A DNA stretch of 64,000 nt, taken from NCBI GenBank assembly GCA_017410165.1, contig JAFQRH010000019.1:186001-250000 (forward strand), read 5' to 3'. Source of the stretch: Alistipes sp. Lineage in GTDB: Bacteria; Bacteroidota; Bacteroidia; Bacteroidales; Rikenellaceae. Shown piece by piece: positions 43,091-50,791 of the stretch (position 1 is its first letter; each line of letters starts with the position of its first letter). The position numbers were made by a program, and so were the translations under genes. The notes below the pieces were generated by a model. The model worked only from the letters and a program-made list of their open reading frames with translations, did no database searches and was not told the origin of the DNA.

Positions 43091-44187
43091 ACTCCATAAG
43101 ATATGCTTTGATGAAATCGTCCAACTCGCCATCCATTACCGCATCGACTGCCGATGTCTGGTGTCCCGTGCGATGGTCCTTCACGCGACGGTCGTCAAAG
43201 ACGTAGGAACGAATCTGCGATCCCCACTCGATACGCTTCTTGTCGGCTTCGAGTCGTTGGCGTGTGGCGTTGCGCTTGTCGAGGGCGTATTGATATAACT
43301 TGGCACGCAGAATACGCATCGCATTCTCCTTGTTCATCAACTGCGAGCGCGTCTCCTGATTCTCAATGACGTACGAAATCTCCTCGCCCGTATCTTCGTC
43401 CTTGAAGTGGTAGCGCAGACGGGCTGCCGTCTCGACCTTGTTCACGTTCTGACCGCCTGCACCGCTCGAACGGAATGTCTCCCACTCGACATTTGCCGGA
43501 TTGACCACAACCTCGATTGTGTCATCTACGGCAGGCGCAATCGAGACGGATGCAAAGGTCGTTTGTCGTTTGTTGTTGGCATTGAACGGCGAGAGTCGCA
43601 CCATACGATGCACGCCGTTTTCGCTTTTCAGGTAACCGTACGCATATTCGCCTTCGACCTCCATCGTACAGGATTTGACACCCACCTCGTCGCCCGGCTG
43701 GTAGTCGAGCATCTTCGTCCGATAACCGTGCGCCTCGCACCAACGGGTGTACATACGCAACAGCATCGAAGCCCAATCGAGTGCCTCTGTTCCGCCTGCA
43801 CCGGCATTGATGTCGATGATGGCACCCATCTTGTCCTCCTCGCCACGCAACATATTGCGCAGTTCGAGCTCCTCGATGAGCGAGAGCGTACGTGCGTACT
43901 GTTCGTCCACCTCCTGCTCTGTTGCGAGTCCTTCGCGCACGAAATCGGGCATCATCTCGCACTCCTCGACCGCTGCCGAGACCGCATCGTAGTCGGTAAT
44001 CCAGCTCTTTATGCTGGCAACCTTTTGCAACTGTCGTTGTGCCGCCTCCGGATTATCCCAGAAGTCGGGTGCGAGCGTTCGCTCCTCCTCGTTTTGCAGG
44101 TCTATTCTTCGCTGTTCGATGTCAAAGACACCTCCCCAGCGTATCCAGACGCCTTACAATCTCCTTAATCTGTTCTACCTGAATCAT
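43077..44187 (-). CDS. prfB: Peptide chain release factor 2 (programmed +1 frameshift)
   Basis: Made from two frames. The first, from ATG 44187, gives 21 residues (MIQVEQIKEIVRRLDTLGRC, Leu) and meets an in-frame TGA at 44122-44124. A +1 shift at CTTTGAC joins the main frame at GAC (44123-44121), giving about 369 aa in total, the normal RF2 length. RF2 features: tripeptide SPF in MVRLSPFNANNKRQT and GGQ in SSGAGGQNVNK. It terminates translation at UGA and UAA and regulates itself through the TGA. The leader contains a purine-rich GA stretch. NamZ overlaps its 3' end. Confidence 0.96.
44121..44137 (-). promoter_or_regulatory. prfB autoregulatory +1 frameshift site
   Basis: On the minus strand, GGGGAGG (44137-44131), a three-base spacer TGT, then CTT TGA C. 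This is the classic internal Shine-Dalgarno plus CUU-UGA slippery site. Confidence 0.95.
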
Positions 44188-44282
44188 ATTTTTCGATTTT
44201 TTATTGTTTTCTCTGTTCTTTTCCGCTCTGCCTCGTTCGCTCTGCTTTGTTTGCTCTGCCACTCAATGTGACTGCTCTACGA

Positions 44283-44756
44283 CTAAACCCCGCGCGATGC
44301 AAGATATTCGCCCACAATTCGTGCCGCATCGCCCACCAACTCTGCGCACGGACGTTTGCGATAATAGTCGTCGGTGCGTGGCGAGGGTGTCGGCTCGTCC
44401 TTCTCGCGGTCGAGGCCGAGCAACGTACGGCATACGATTGCACCGTTTGTGGCGCGGAATTGCTTGGCAAAGTGCTGAACAAGAGCGTAGTTTTCGCGTT
44501 TGGCTGTCGGGTTGTCGCACGCGGGCGACGGAGCGAGCAGCCCGGCTATCATCGTCATACCGCTGACCGCACCGCACACCTCACGCAGACGACCCATACC
44601 TCCACCGAAAGGTGCCGAGAGGGTGGCTGCGAGAGTCGGCTCCAAGCCAATCAGATCGGCATACGCAAGCACGACCGACTGCGAACAGTTGTAACCGCTA
44701 CGGAATAACTCTTTGGCGCGCTCGACGCGCTCTTCGATATTTATGCTGTTATCCAT
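44283..44756 (-). CDS. C_GCAxxG_C_C family (redox) protein
   Basis: 157 aa from the ATG at 44756; the longer frame would need TTG and would approach the -7 element. Family pattern: RSGYNCSQSVVLAYAD, then APFGGGMGRLREVCGAVSGM, later a Cys in SPACDN, IVCRTLLG and KRPCAELV. The spaced cysteines define a putative metal- or redox-active family often found beside oxidoreductases. No partner is apparent here. Cytoplasmic. Confidence 0.85.
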   Translation of the reverse strand: MDNSINIEERVERAKELFRSGYNCSQSVVLAYADLIGLEPTLAATLSAPFGGGMGRLREVCGAVSGMTMIAGLLAPSPACDNPTAKRENYALVQHFAKQFRATNGAIVCRTLLGLDREKDEPTPSPRTDDYYRKRPCAELVGDAARIVGEYLASRGV

Positions 44757-44775
44757 ATTTCGATCCAATTTTTTG

Positions 44776-44783
44776 CAAATTTA
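44776..44783 (-). promoter_or_regulatory. -7 element of the C_GCAxxG_C_C gene
   Basis: TAAATTTG on the minus strand, 19 bp before the chosen ATG. No clear -33 element. Confidence 0.45.
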
Positions 44784-44903
44784 ACACTTTTTTACGGCAT
44801 CCGAGCGCAAGGTGGCGATAAAAAACAACTTTGCACCCTTAAAAGCCATATTGCATGGCGTAGCGCGGGTCGTGTGGCTCAAAAATTGCCCGCGTGGCGA
44901 TGT

Positions 44904-45839
44904 ATGGGACGCGTGCGATATAATGTGGCATTGGTGTTGGCAAACGTGTTGTTTGGGGCCAACTTCTCGTTCTACGTCTCGCTTACGCGTTATTACTTCA
45001 CTTTCCAACAGATATTTATGATGCAGGTGGCAACGGCGGCCGCCTTCTTCATCCCATTCGCCATCTTCTCGTCGCGCTCGTATCGCATTACGGTTGAGGA
45101 TTTCGGCAATATCTTCATCGTCGCACTGCTGGTTATCTACGGTTGGATGTATATGCTCGTGTGGGGTGCATCCTGCACAAGTCCGATAGACGCCTCGACA
45201 ATCTCGACGCTCGGACCCGTCTTTACGCTCTTCGTTGCGCGCGTGGTGACCCCGAAGAGCATATCGTGGTTGAGGATTGCGGGTGCGGTGATTGCGCTGA
45301 CGGGTGCTGCCGTGTTTCTGTTCGATGGTGGCGAGTCGCTGGTTGGGAATACCCGCGAGGGCTTCGGCAATGCGTTGGTGCTGTGTGCTGTTGTGGCGAT
45401 TGCCGCCAATACGGTGCTGATTCGACCGCAACTGCAACGCTACTCGCCTGCGGTGGTGATGGGGTGGTACTACATAATCGGCTGCGCAATTGCTGCACCA
45501 TTCTTTTGGCGCGAGATTTCGGGCATAAATCCTCTGCGTTTGCCACTCGGTGCACTGTTCGAGCTGATGTACGTGTTGGTGCTCGGCACCGTACTGCCGA
45601 TGTGGTTGCTCTATTTTGGTACGGAGCACCTGACCAGCATCCATACGGCTCTCTATCGCTATATTCAGCCCGTTGTGGCGACCGCCCTGTCGCTGCTTCG
45701 CGGACAGAGTAAAATAGATCGCGCCAACGTGGTCGGCGCGATACTGATTTTTACGGGAATCGTGTTGGTGGCAGGTGGCGGAGCTCTGTTCAATCGTCTG
45801 GTCGAATCGCGCCGCTCACGACCGCCTACTCGCGAATAA
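44904..45839 (+). CDS. EamA/DMT-family transporter
   Basis: 311 aa from the ATG at 44904 (a GTG ten codons earlier is also possible). Ten hydrophobic segments form two EamA repeats; VLANVLFGANFSFYVSLTRYYF opens the first and NALVLCAVVAIAANTVLI the second. Members move amino acids, nucleobases or other small metabolites; the substrate is not readable. Its last 14 bases overlap the 3' end of the convergent YrdC-domain gene. Confidence 0.88.
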   Translation: MGRVRYNVALVLANVLFGANFSFYVSLTRYYFTFQQIFMMQVATAAAFFIPFAIFSSRSYRITVEDFGNIFIVALLVIYGWMYMLVWGASCTSPIDASTISTLGPVFTLFVARVVTPKSISWLRIAGAVIALTGAAVFLFDGGESLVGNTREGFGNALVLCAVVAIAANTVLIRPQLQRYSPAVVMGWYYIIGCAIAAPFFWREISGINPLRLPLGALFELMYVLVLGTVLPMWLLYFGTEHLTSIHTALYRYIQPVVATALSLLRGQSKIDRANVVGAILIFTGIVLVAGGGALFNRLVESRRSRPPTRE

Positions 45840-46389
45840 TCTTCACTTCGCCACCCTCGCCAAAGGCGATAATGGCACTCGGCTTGCCGGTCGGACGACC
45901 CTGAAAACGCGGATTGACGACGAAGTCCACACCATCGACAATCTCCTTTACGACTTCCGCCAAATTGCGTGGAGTCGCCTCGCCGGAGATGTTTGCCGAG
46001 GTCGAGACTATCGGACGACCGAACTTGCGCAACAACTTCTGGCAGAACTCGTGGTCGGGAACACGCACGCCGAGCGTACCCTCGTCGGGTATCAGGTTTG
46101 CAGCCAAGCCCGTTGCTCCGGGCAGAATGAGTGTCAGCGGTTTGGTTGCCATCTCCATCACCTCGAATGCGATGCCCGGCGCCTTATCGACGTAGCGCAC
46201 AACCATATCCGGATGGGCACACAAGACGAGCATCGATTTCTTATCCTCGCTGCGTTTGAGTGCGTAAATCTTTGCAACCGCTTCGGCATTCGTCGCATCG
46301 CAACCGATGCCCCATACGGTGTCGGTCGGGTAGAGGATGATTCCGCCACGACGCAACACTTCCAATGCAAGTTCTATCTCACGTTCCAT
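45826..46389 (-). CDS. YrdC/Sua5-type L-threonylcarbamoyladenylate synthase
   Basis: 187 aa, a single YrdC domain: ILYPTDTVWGIGCDATN (nucleotide site), YALKRSEDKKSMLV, LPGATGLAANLIP, GVRVPDHEFCQKLLRKFG, and IVSTSANISGEATP. It makes threonylcarbamoyl-AMP from threonine, bicarbonate and ATP for the t6A modification of tRNAs that read ANN codons. It lacks the C-terminal Sua5 domain. It could be a paralogue (YciO-like) of a longer Sua5 elsewhere, since the KRxxxKP motif is KRSEDKK. Confidence 0.85.
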   Translation of the reverse strand: MEREIELALEVLRRGGIILYPTDTVWGIGCDATNAEAVAKIYALKRSEDKKSMLVLCAHPDMVVRYVDKAPGIAFEVMEMATKPLTLILPGATGLAANLIPDEGTLGVRVPDHEFCQKLLRKFGRPIVSTSANISGEATPRNLAEVVKEIVDGVDFVVNPRFQGRPTGKPSAIIAFGEGGEVKIIRE

Positions 46390-46413
46390 AACTTTCTGTG
46401 GTTTTTATGTGGG

Positions 46414-46421
46414 CAAAGTTA
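46414..46421 (-). promoter_or_regulatory. -7 element of the YrdC gene
   Basis: TAACTTTG on the minus strand, 24 bp before the ATG, followed directly by CCCACATAA. Confidence 0.5.
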
Positions 46422-46494
46422 GTAAAAATCGGGTGTAAAATCTTGATTGACGAATATTTTACGAGAAATTCTGCTTTTTCTCGACAGAATTTTA

Positions 46495-46502
46495 TAATTT
46501 TG
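46495..46502 (+). promoter_or_regulatory. -7 element of yebC
   Basis: TAATTTTG, 39 bp before the ATG at 46542, with an A-rich leader. Confidence 0.45.
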
Positions 46503-46541
46503 TCGGTCGATACACGAAATAATAATTAAAAACAATATACT

Positions 46542-47261
46542 ATGGGAAGAGCATTTGAATATCGTAAAGCGCGAAAGATGAAGCGTTGGGGCCATATGGC
46601 GCGCGTGTTTACAAAGATTGGTAAGGAGATTGAGATTGCCGTTAAGGCGGGCGGCTCCGATCCGTCGTCGAATACACGTCTGCGTATCTTGATGCAGAAC
46701 GCCAAGGCGGAGAATATGCCGAAGGAGAACGTCGAGCGCGCAATTAAACGTGCAACCGAGAAGGATGCAGCAGATTATAAGGAGGTTATCTACGAAGGTT
46801 ATGGCCCGAACGGTGTCGCTTTCTTGGTAGAGACCGCTACCGACAACACTAACCGTACGGTTGCTAACGTGCGTATGTACTTCAACAAGTGCGGCGGTAC
46901 GCTCGGTAACTCTGGTAGCGTCGGCTTTATGTTCGAGCACAAGTGCGTCTTCAAGTTCAAGGCGGAGGGCGTTGATCCCGAGGAGTTGGAGTTGGATATG
47001 ATCGACTTGGGCGTTGATGAGTTCTATGTCGAAGAGGACGGTATCAACGTATATGCTCCGTACGAGGCGTTTGGTGCAATCCAGAAGTGGTTGGACGATC
47101 GCGGTTACGAGATTGTTTCGGGTGAGGGTGTTCGCATCCCGACCGATACGAAGGAGTTGGATGCCGAGGGTCGCGAGGCGGTCGAGAAACTCGTCGAGAA
47201 ACTCGAAGAGGACGACGACGTTGTAAACGTATATCACACGATGGCCGAGGGCGAGGAGTAG
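46542..47261 (+). CDS. yebC: YebC/PmpR-type regulator or translation factor
   Basis: 239 aa, full-length match: MGRAFEYRKARKMKRWGHMARVF, IAVKAGGSDPSSNTRLR, NMPKENVERAIKRATEK, YEGYGPNGVAFLVE and GGTLGNSGSVGFMFEHK. The family includes transcription regulators, and also the translation activator TACO1 and bacterial relatives that ease ribosome stalling. Monocistronic, with a strong terminator 35 bases downstream. Confidence 0.93.
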   Translation: MGRAFEYRKARKMKRWGHMARVFTKIGKEIEIAVKAGGSDPSSNTRLRILMQNAKAENMPKENVERAIKRATEKDAADYKEVIYEGYGPNGVAFLVETATDNTNRTVANVRMYFNKCGGTLGNSGSVGFMFEHKCVFKFKAEGVDPEELELDMIDLGVDEFYVEEDGINVYAPYEAFGAIQKWLDDRGYEIVSGEGVRIPTDTKELDAEGREAVEKLVEKLEEDDDVVNVYHTMAEGEE

Positions 47262-47295
47262 TTCCGCAGGATTAGTTCCGAGTATGGCTTTTATA

Positions 47296-47338
47296 AGAGA
47301 GGGGTTGTCCGGTTAATGGACAACCCCTCTCTGTTTTA
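47296..47338. terminator. Bidirectional terminator between yebC and galK
   Basis: 15-bp perfect stem AGAGAGGGGTTGTCC (47296-47310) with 47318-47332, 7-nt loop, then GTTTTAG. Confidence 0.88.
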
Positions 47339-47350
47339 GTTAGCGAGACC

Positions 47351-48487
47351 CTACTCCAATCGACGAGCACCGTCCGAGATAACCACGTCGTAAATCTTCG
47401 GCTCGTGGCCATACTTTGCGGCAAACTCCTTGCGAGCCGCCTCCACGAAACCGTCATACAACTCCTCTTTCACGAGGTTGATGGTGCAGCCACCAAAACC
47501 GCCACCCATAATGCGTGCGCCGGTCACGCCGCACTTCTCTGCCAACTCGGCCAAGAAGTCGAGCTCCTCACAACTCACCTCGTAGTCGCGAGACATTCCC
47601 CAATGCGTCGCATACATACGCGCACCTACGGTCTCGTAGTCGCCGGCAACCAACGCCTCGCAAACATCCAGCACGCGCTGCTTCTCGCCGATGACATACT
47701 TCGCACGCTTGTAGTCCTCCTCGGAGATTTCGCCCTTCACGCGCTCCAAATCCTCCTGCTCGGCATCGCGCAACGTCTCAATGCCCAACACGCGTGCCAC
47801 GCGCTCGCACGACTCACGACGCTTGTTGTATGGCGAATCGACCAACTCGTGCTTCACGCACGAGTTTACCAACAACAGACGGTAGCCCTTCGGGTCGAAC
47901 GGGAAGTACTCGAACTCCATCGAACGGCAGTCGAGGCGCATCAGGTGGCCCTTCTTGCCGAAAACGGATGCGAATTGGTCCATAATGCCGCAATTCACGC
48001 CAACGTAGTGGTGCTCGGTCATCTGACCCACCTTTGCCAACGCAAACTTGTCGATGCGACCCTCGGCAAACATCTCGTTCAGCGCGAAAGCAAACGTGCT
48101 CTCCAATGCTGCCGACGACGACATACCTGCGCCAAGCGGCACATCGCCCGAAAATGCGCAGTCGAAACCGCCCACCTCGACACCCAAAGCCGCCATCTCG
48201 CGACATACGCCGAAGATATATTTTGCCCATCCCTGCGACGGAGCATCGCTCTCCTCCAAACCGAAGGTTGCCGACTCGTCAAGGTCGATGGCGTACGCTC
48301 TGACTACGCGCTCGCCATTGGCGCGAATAGCAGCCACAATACCGCAATCCACAGCACCCGGAAATACGAAACCGCCGTTGTAGTCGGTGTGCTCACCGAT
48401 GAGGTTGATTCTGCCCGGAGAGGCATACACTGCGCACTCGCCGCCGAAATGCTCGGCAAATGCACTTTTTACTTTGTTGATATCCAT
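47351..48487 (-). CDS. galK: Galactokinase
   Basis: 378 aa. GHMP-kinase signatures: GRINLIGEHTDYNGGFVFP (galactose-binding), VPLGAGMSSSAALEST (ATP loop) and GARIMGGGFGGCTINLV near the C-terminus. It phosphorylates galactose to galactose-1-phosphate, the first committed Leloir step. No galT, galE or transporter is adjacent. The leader contains a strong stem-loop (48524-48561), and the -7 element is about 85 bp upstream of the start. Confidence 0.95.
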   Translation of the reverse strand: MDINKVKSAFAEHFGGECAVYASPGRINLIGEHTDYNGGFVFPGAVDCGIVAAIRANGERVVRAYAIDLDESATFGLEESDAPSQGWAKYIFGVCREMAALGVEVGGFDCAFSGDVPLGAGMSSSAALESTFAFALNEMFAEGRIDKFALAKVGQMTEHHYVGVNCGIMDQFASVFGKKGHLMRLDCRSMEFEYFPFDPKGYRLLLVNSCVKHELVDSPYNKRRESCERVARVLGIETLRDAEQEDLERVKGEISEEDYKRAKYVIGEKQRVLDVCEALVAGDYETVGARMYATHWGMSRDYEVSCEELDFLAELAEKCGVTGARIMGGGFGGCTINLVKEELYDGFVEAARKEFAAKYGHEPKIYDVVISDGARRLE

Positions 48488-48523
48488 TTCTGTATAGTTT
48501 TTAGGTTTTGTTCGTCAGTCGAT

Positions 48524-48561
48524 GCGCTCCAACTCTCTTGCAAGAGTCGAGAGTCGAGCGC
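48524..48561 (-). promoter_or_regulatory. Stem-loop in the galK leader
   Basis: GCGCTC (48524-48529) pairs with GAGCGC (48556-48561), and ACTCTC (48532-48537) with GAGAGT (48549-48554), around an 11-nt loop. It lies between the -7 element and the galK start, so it would form in the 5' untranslated RNA. Confidence 0.5.
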
Positions 48562-48571
48562 ACAATCCTAA

Positions 48572-48579
48572 CAAAGGTA
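48572..48579 (-). promoter_or_regulatory. -7 element of galK
   Basis: TACCTTTG on the minus strand; the -33 region is T-rich without an exact TTTG. Confidence 0.5.
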
Positions 48580-48721
48580 CATTTTTTTTCGGTATAATGA
48601 AAATCCTCCGCTGTTTTTTGATGAATAATTTTCCAATAACCCATACACCCACCATACACCGCATCCAAAATATTGCGTACTCGACCGACCGCCGCAGACG
48701 AGAGCAGAGCAAGCGGAGAAG

Positions 48722-48825
48722 GGTAGGCGCAATCGAAGATTGGCGGTGTTGGGAACTGGCGACCGAAAACTCGTTTTCAAAGGCGCCAATTCACAATGCC
48801 GTAAATTGCGCAGCAATCGCCTACC
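48722..48825. other. Cloverleaf-like non-coding element
   Basis: The 300-bp spacer between galK and tRNA-Leu holds nested pairings: GGTAGGCG (48722-48729) with CGCCTACC (48818-48825); inside it ATTGGCG (48739-48745) with CGCCAAT (48784-48790), enclosing GAAAA/TTTTC (48765-48769 with 48774-48778); and ATTGC/GCAAT (48805-48809 with 48813-48817). No credible coding frame. It may be a structured RNA or a repeat relic. Nothing else is recognised between 48600 and 48870. Confidence 0.35.
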
Positions 48826-48870
48826 ACAAAACTCCGCGCCGACAACTCTGCCGAGTCGCCACCGGTTGAA

Positions 48871-48942
48871 CGAGTCCTATTCCGGGTACAAAAAAAAGAC
48901 GCTGAGAAGAATCTCAACGTCTTGTGCCCAGAATAGGACTCG
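48871..48942. repeat. Inverted copy of the tRNA-Leu 3' end around its terminator
   Basis: CGAGTCCTATTCCGGGTACA (48871-48890) is complementary at 18 of 20 positions to 48923-48942, which holds the T-arm and acceptor end of tRNA-Leu. The terminator hairpin sits in the middle. Confidence 0.75.
48890..48923 (-). terminator. Terminator of tRNA-Leu
   Basis: On the minus strand AAGACG..GAGA pairs with TCTC..CGTCTT, followed by eight T. Confidence 0.8.
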
Positions 48943-49005
48943 AACCTACACGTCTCTCAACACTCGCACCTGAAACGAGCGCGTCTACCATTTCGCCATC
49001 TGGGC
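48925..49005 (-). tRNA. tRNA-Leu (anticodon CAG)
   Basis: 81 nt, no encoded CCA. Acceptor GCCCAGA/TCTGGGC with discriminator A; D-arm GCG/CGC; anticodon stem CTCGT/GCGAG with loop TTCAGGT, giving anticodon CAG for CTG codons; a variable region of 13 nt, short for class II; T-stem GTAGG/CCTAT with loop TTCGAGT. The long variable arm and UUCAGGU loop are typical of tRNA-Leu. Single gene with its own promoter and terminator. Confidence 0.93.
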
Positions 49006-49016
49006 ATTTGCGAGTG

Positions 49017-49024
49017 CAAAGGTA
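49017..49024 (-). promoter_or_regulatory. -7 element of tRNA-Leu
   Basis: TACCTTTG on the minus strand, 11 bp before the mature tRNA 5' end. Confidence 0.5.
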
Positions 49025-49185
49025 ATAAAATTTCGGAACAAACAACTCTTTCCGTGCTGAAAAATCGAAAAAAAGAGAGATATTGCACCAAACATCATAT
49101 AAAATCTTGCCAAAGTTGATTATGCTTGCAATCAAAGCCCTCTGAAAATTGTAATATCATACCTTTCTGTGAAGATTTTTGGCAT

Positions 49186-49202
49186 CGGAACATAAAGTTC
49201 CG
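49186..49202. promoter_or_regulatory. Small inverted repeat upstream of coaD
   Basis: CGGAAC, 5-bp spacer, GTTCCG, 11 bp upstream of the coaD -7 element. Possible operator. The rest of the 49030-49210 spacer shows nothing recognisable. Confidence 0.3.
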
Positions 49203-49213
49203 AAATTTATTTG

Positions 49214-49221
49214 TACCTTTG
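49214..49221 (+). promoter_or_regulatory. -7 element of coaD
   Basis: TACCTTTG ends only eight bases before the coaD ATG at 49230, so the transcript would have almost no leader. Confidence 0.5.
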
Positions 49222-49229
49222 AGGTTAAT

Positions 49230-49700
49230 ATGAAACGAATTGCACTTTTTCCTGGCTCGTTCGACCCGTTTACGCGTGGTCACGAGCAACTTGTCGAGAG
49301 CGCATTGCAACTCTTCGACGAGGTTGTTATCGCTGTTGGCGATAATCTCTCGAAGCGCGGATTGCTCTCGGTTGAGGCGCGATGTCGTATGATTTCCGAC
49401 CTTTACGCAGCGAACGACCGCGTGAAGGTGGACTCCTACACCTCGCTGACGGGCGATTTTGCACGTGAATGTGGGGCGGTGGCTATGATTCGTGGTGTGC
49501 GCAACACAACAGATTTCAATTTTGAGCGTTCTATTGAAGCGACCAACCGTCGCCTCTTTCCGGAGATTGTTACGGTGTTGCTCGCGACGCCTGCCGAGTA
49601 TGCGCACATCTCGTCGAGCGTTGTGCGCGAGTTGCTTTCGTTCGGGCGTGATGTGAGCGACTTTGTACCTGCGGGTATTGATATTAAGAGATATTTATAA
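49230..49700 (+). CDS. coaD: Phosphopantetheine adenylyltransferase
   Basis: 156 aa from the ATG at 49230; the frame is open further upstream, but homologues start [15 protein letters not shown] and the -7 element lies in the extension. Nucleotidyltransferase motif [13 protein letters not shown] (TxGH), [14 protein letters not shown], and the C-terminal SSSVVREL. It adenylates 4'-phosphopantetheine, the penultimate step of coenzyme A synthesis. lpxD starts 19 bases downstream. Confidence 0.95.
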   Translation: MKRIALFPGSFDPFTRGHEQLVESALQLFDEVVIAVGDNLSKRGLLSVEARCRMISDLYAANDRVKVDSYTSLTGDFARECGAVAMIRGVRNTTDFNFERSIEATNRRLFPEIVTVLLATPAEYAHISSSVVRELLSFGRDVSDFVPAGIDIKRYL

Positions 49701-49719
49701 AAAAACAGATATTTGCGAA

Positions 49720-50748
49720 ATGCAGTTTACAGCAGAGATGATAGCCGGTCTGCTCGGTGGCGAAACGATTGGCGACAAGAGTGCCGCAGTCTCGACGGTT
49801 TCGTCCATCGAGGGTGGCAAAGAGGGAGGTTTGGCATATTTGTCCAACCCGAAGTATGAGGAGTACCTCTACACGACAAAGTGTTCGGTTGTGCTTGTCG
49901 AGCGCGATTTCGAGCCGAAACAGCCGGTTGGAGCGACGCTTATCCGCGTGGATAATGTCGGAGCGTGCGTGTTGCGCTTGCTCGAAATGTACAACGCGAT
50001 GAAGCCCAAGAAGACGGGCATCTCGCCACGCGCGTCAATCTCCGAGAAGGCAACCATTGGCGAGAATTGCTACGTTGGCGACTTCGCCGTTATCGAGGCG
50101 GGGGCAGTCGTTGCGGATGGTGCGAAGATATATCCGCAGTGCTACGTCGGCGATGGCGTGCGCATCGGCAGCGATACGACGCTCTATGCCGGTGTGAAGG
50201 TCTATGAGGGTTGTACGATTGGTGCGCGATGCATCATCCACGCAGGGGCAGTTATTGGTGCCGACGGCTTCGGTTTTGCTCCGAATGCGCAGGGTGGTTT
50301 CGATAAGATTCCGCAACTCGGCAACGTCATCATCGAGGACGATGTGGAGATTGGTGCCAACACCTGTATCGACCGTGCAAAGACCGATTCGACCATCATT
50401 CGTCGCGGCGTGAAGTTGGATAACCTGATTCAGATTGGCCACAATGTACAGGTGGGCGAGAACACAGTTTCGTCGGCGCAGACAGGTATCGCCGGCACGT
50501 CGAAGGTGGGTCGCAACTGCTTCCTCGCCGGTCAGGTCGGAATTGCCGACCACGTTACGATTGGCGACCGTGTGAAGATTGGCAGCAAGTCGGGTATCGA
50601 CAAGAATGTAGGCGACGACGAGATTCGCTTTGGTTATCCCGCTATGCCGGGTATGGGCTATCACCGCTCGTTTGCCGTATTCAAGCAACTGCCCGACCTG
50701 AAACGTCGCGTTGAGGAGTTGGAGCGCAACGCAGAGAAGAGCAAATAA
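49720..50748 (+). CDS. lpxD: UDP-3-O-acylglucosamine N-acyltransferase
   Basis: 342 aa from the ATG at 49720 (frame open upstream, but this matches family starts, [14 protein letters not shown]). N-terminal uridine-binding domain ([16 protein letters not shown]), then a left-handed β-helix of hexapeptide repeats ([22 protein letters not shown]...), catalytic His in [12 protein letters not shown] region context, and a C-terminal helix pair. It adds the second 3-hydroxyacyl chain in lipid A synthesis. Co-transcribed with coaD; separate from the usual lpxC/fabZ/lpxA cluster. Confidence 0.93.
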   Translation: MQFTAEMIAGLLGGETIGDKSAAVSTVSSIEGGKEGGLAYLSNPKYEEYLYTTKCSVVLVERDFEPKQPVGATLIRVDNVGACVLRLLEMYNAMKPKKTGISPRASISEKATIGENCYVGDFAVIEAGAVVADGAKIYPQCYVGDGVRIGSDTTLYAGVKVYEGCTIGARCIIHAGAVIGADGFGFAPNAQGGFDKIPQLGNVIIEDDVEIGANTCIDRAKTDSTIIRRGVKLDNLIQIGHNVQVGENTVSSAQTGIAGTSKVGRNCFLAGQVGIADHVTIGDRVKIGSKSGIDKNVGDDEIRFGYPAMPGMGYHRSFAVFKQLPDLKRRVEELERNAEKSK

Positions 50749-50791
50749 TGGGAAAAAGTAATTTGATTAACTAATAAAAACAGAGAAGACA

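Noticed and set aside
44122..44124. In-frame TGA in prfB as a sign of a pseudogene
   Set aside because: It sits exactly in the canonical CTT-TGA-C slippery site with an internal Shine-Dalgarno.
48522..48869. Open frames on both strands in the galK to tRNA spacer
   Set aside because: No ribosome site, no recognisable protein pattern, and they cross the galK promoter and leader; the inverted-repeat structure explains the sequence better.
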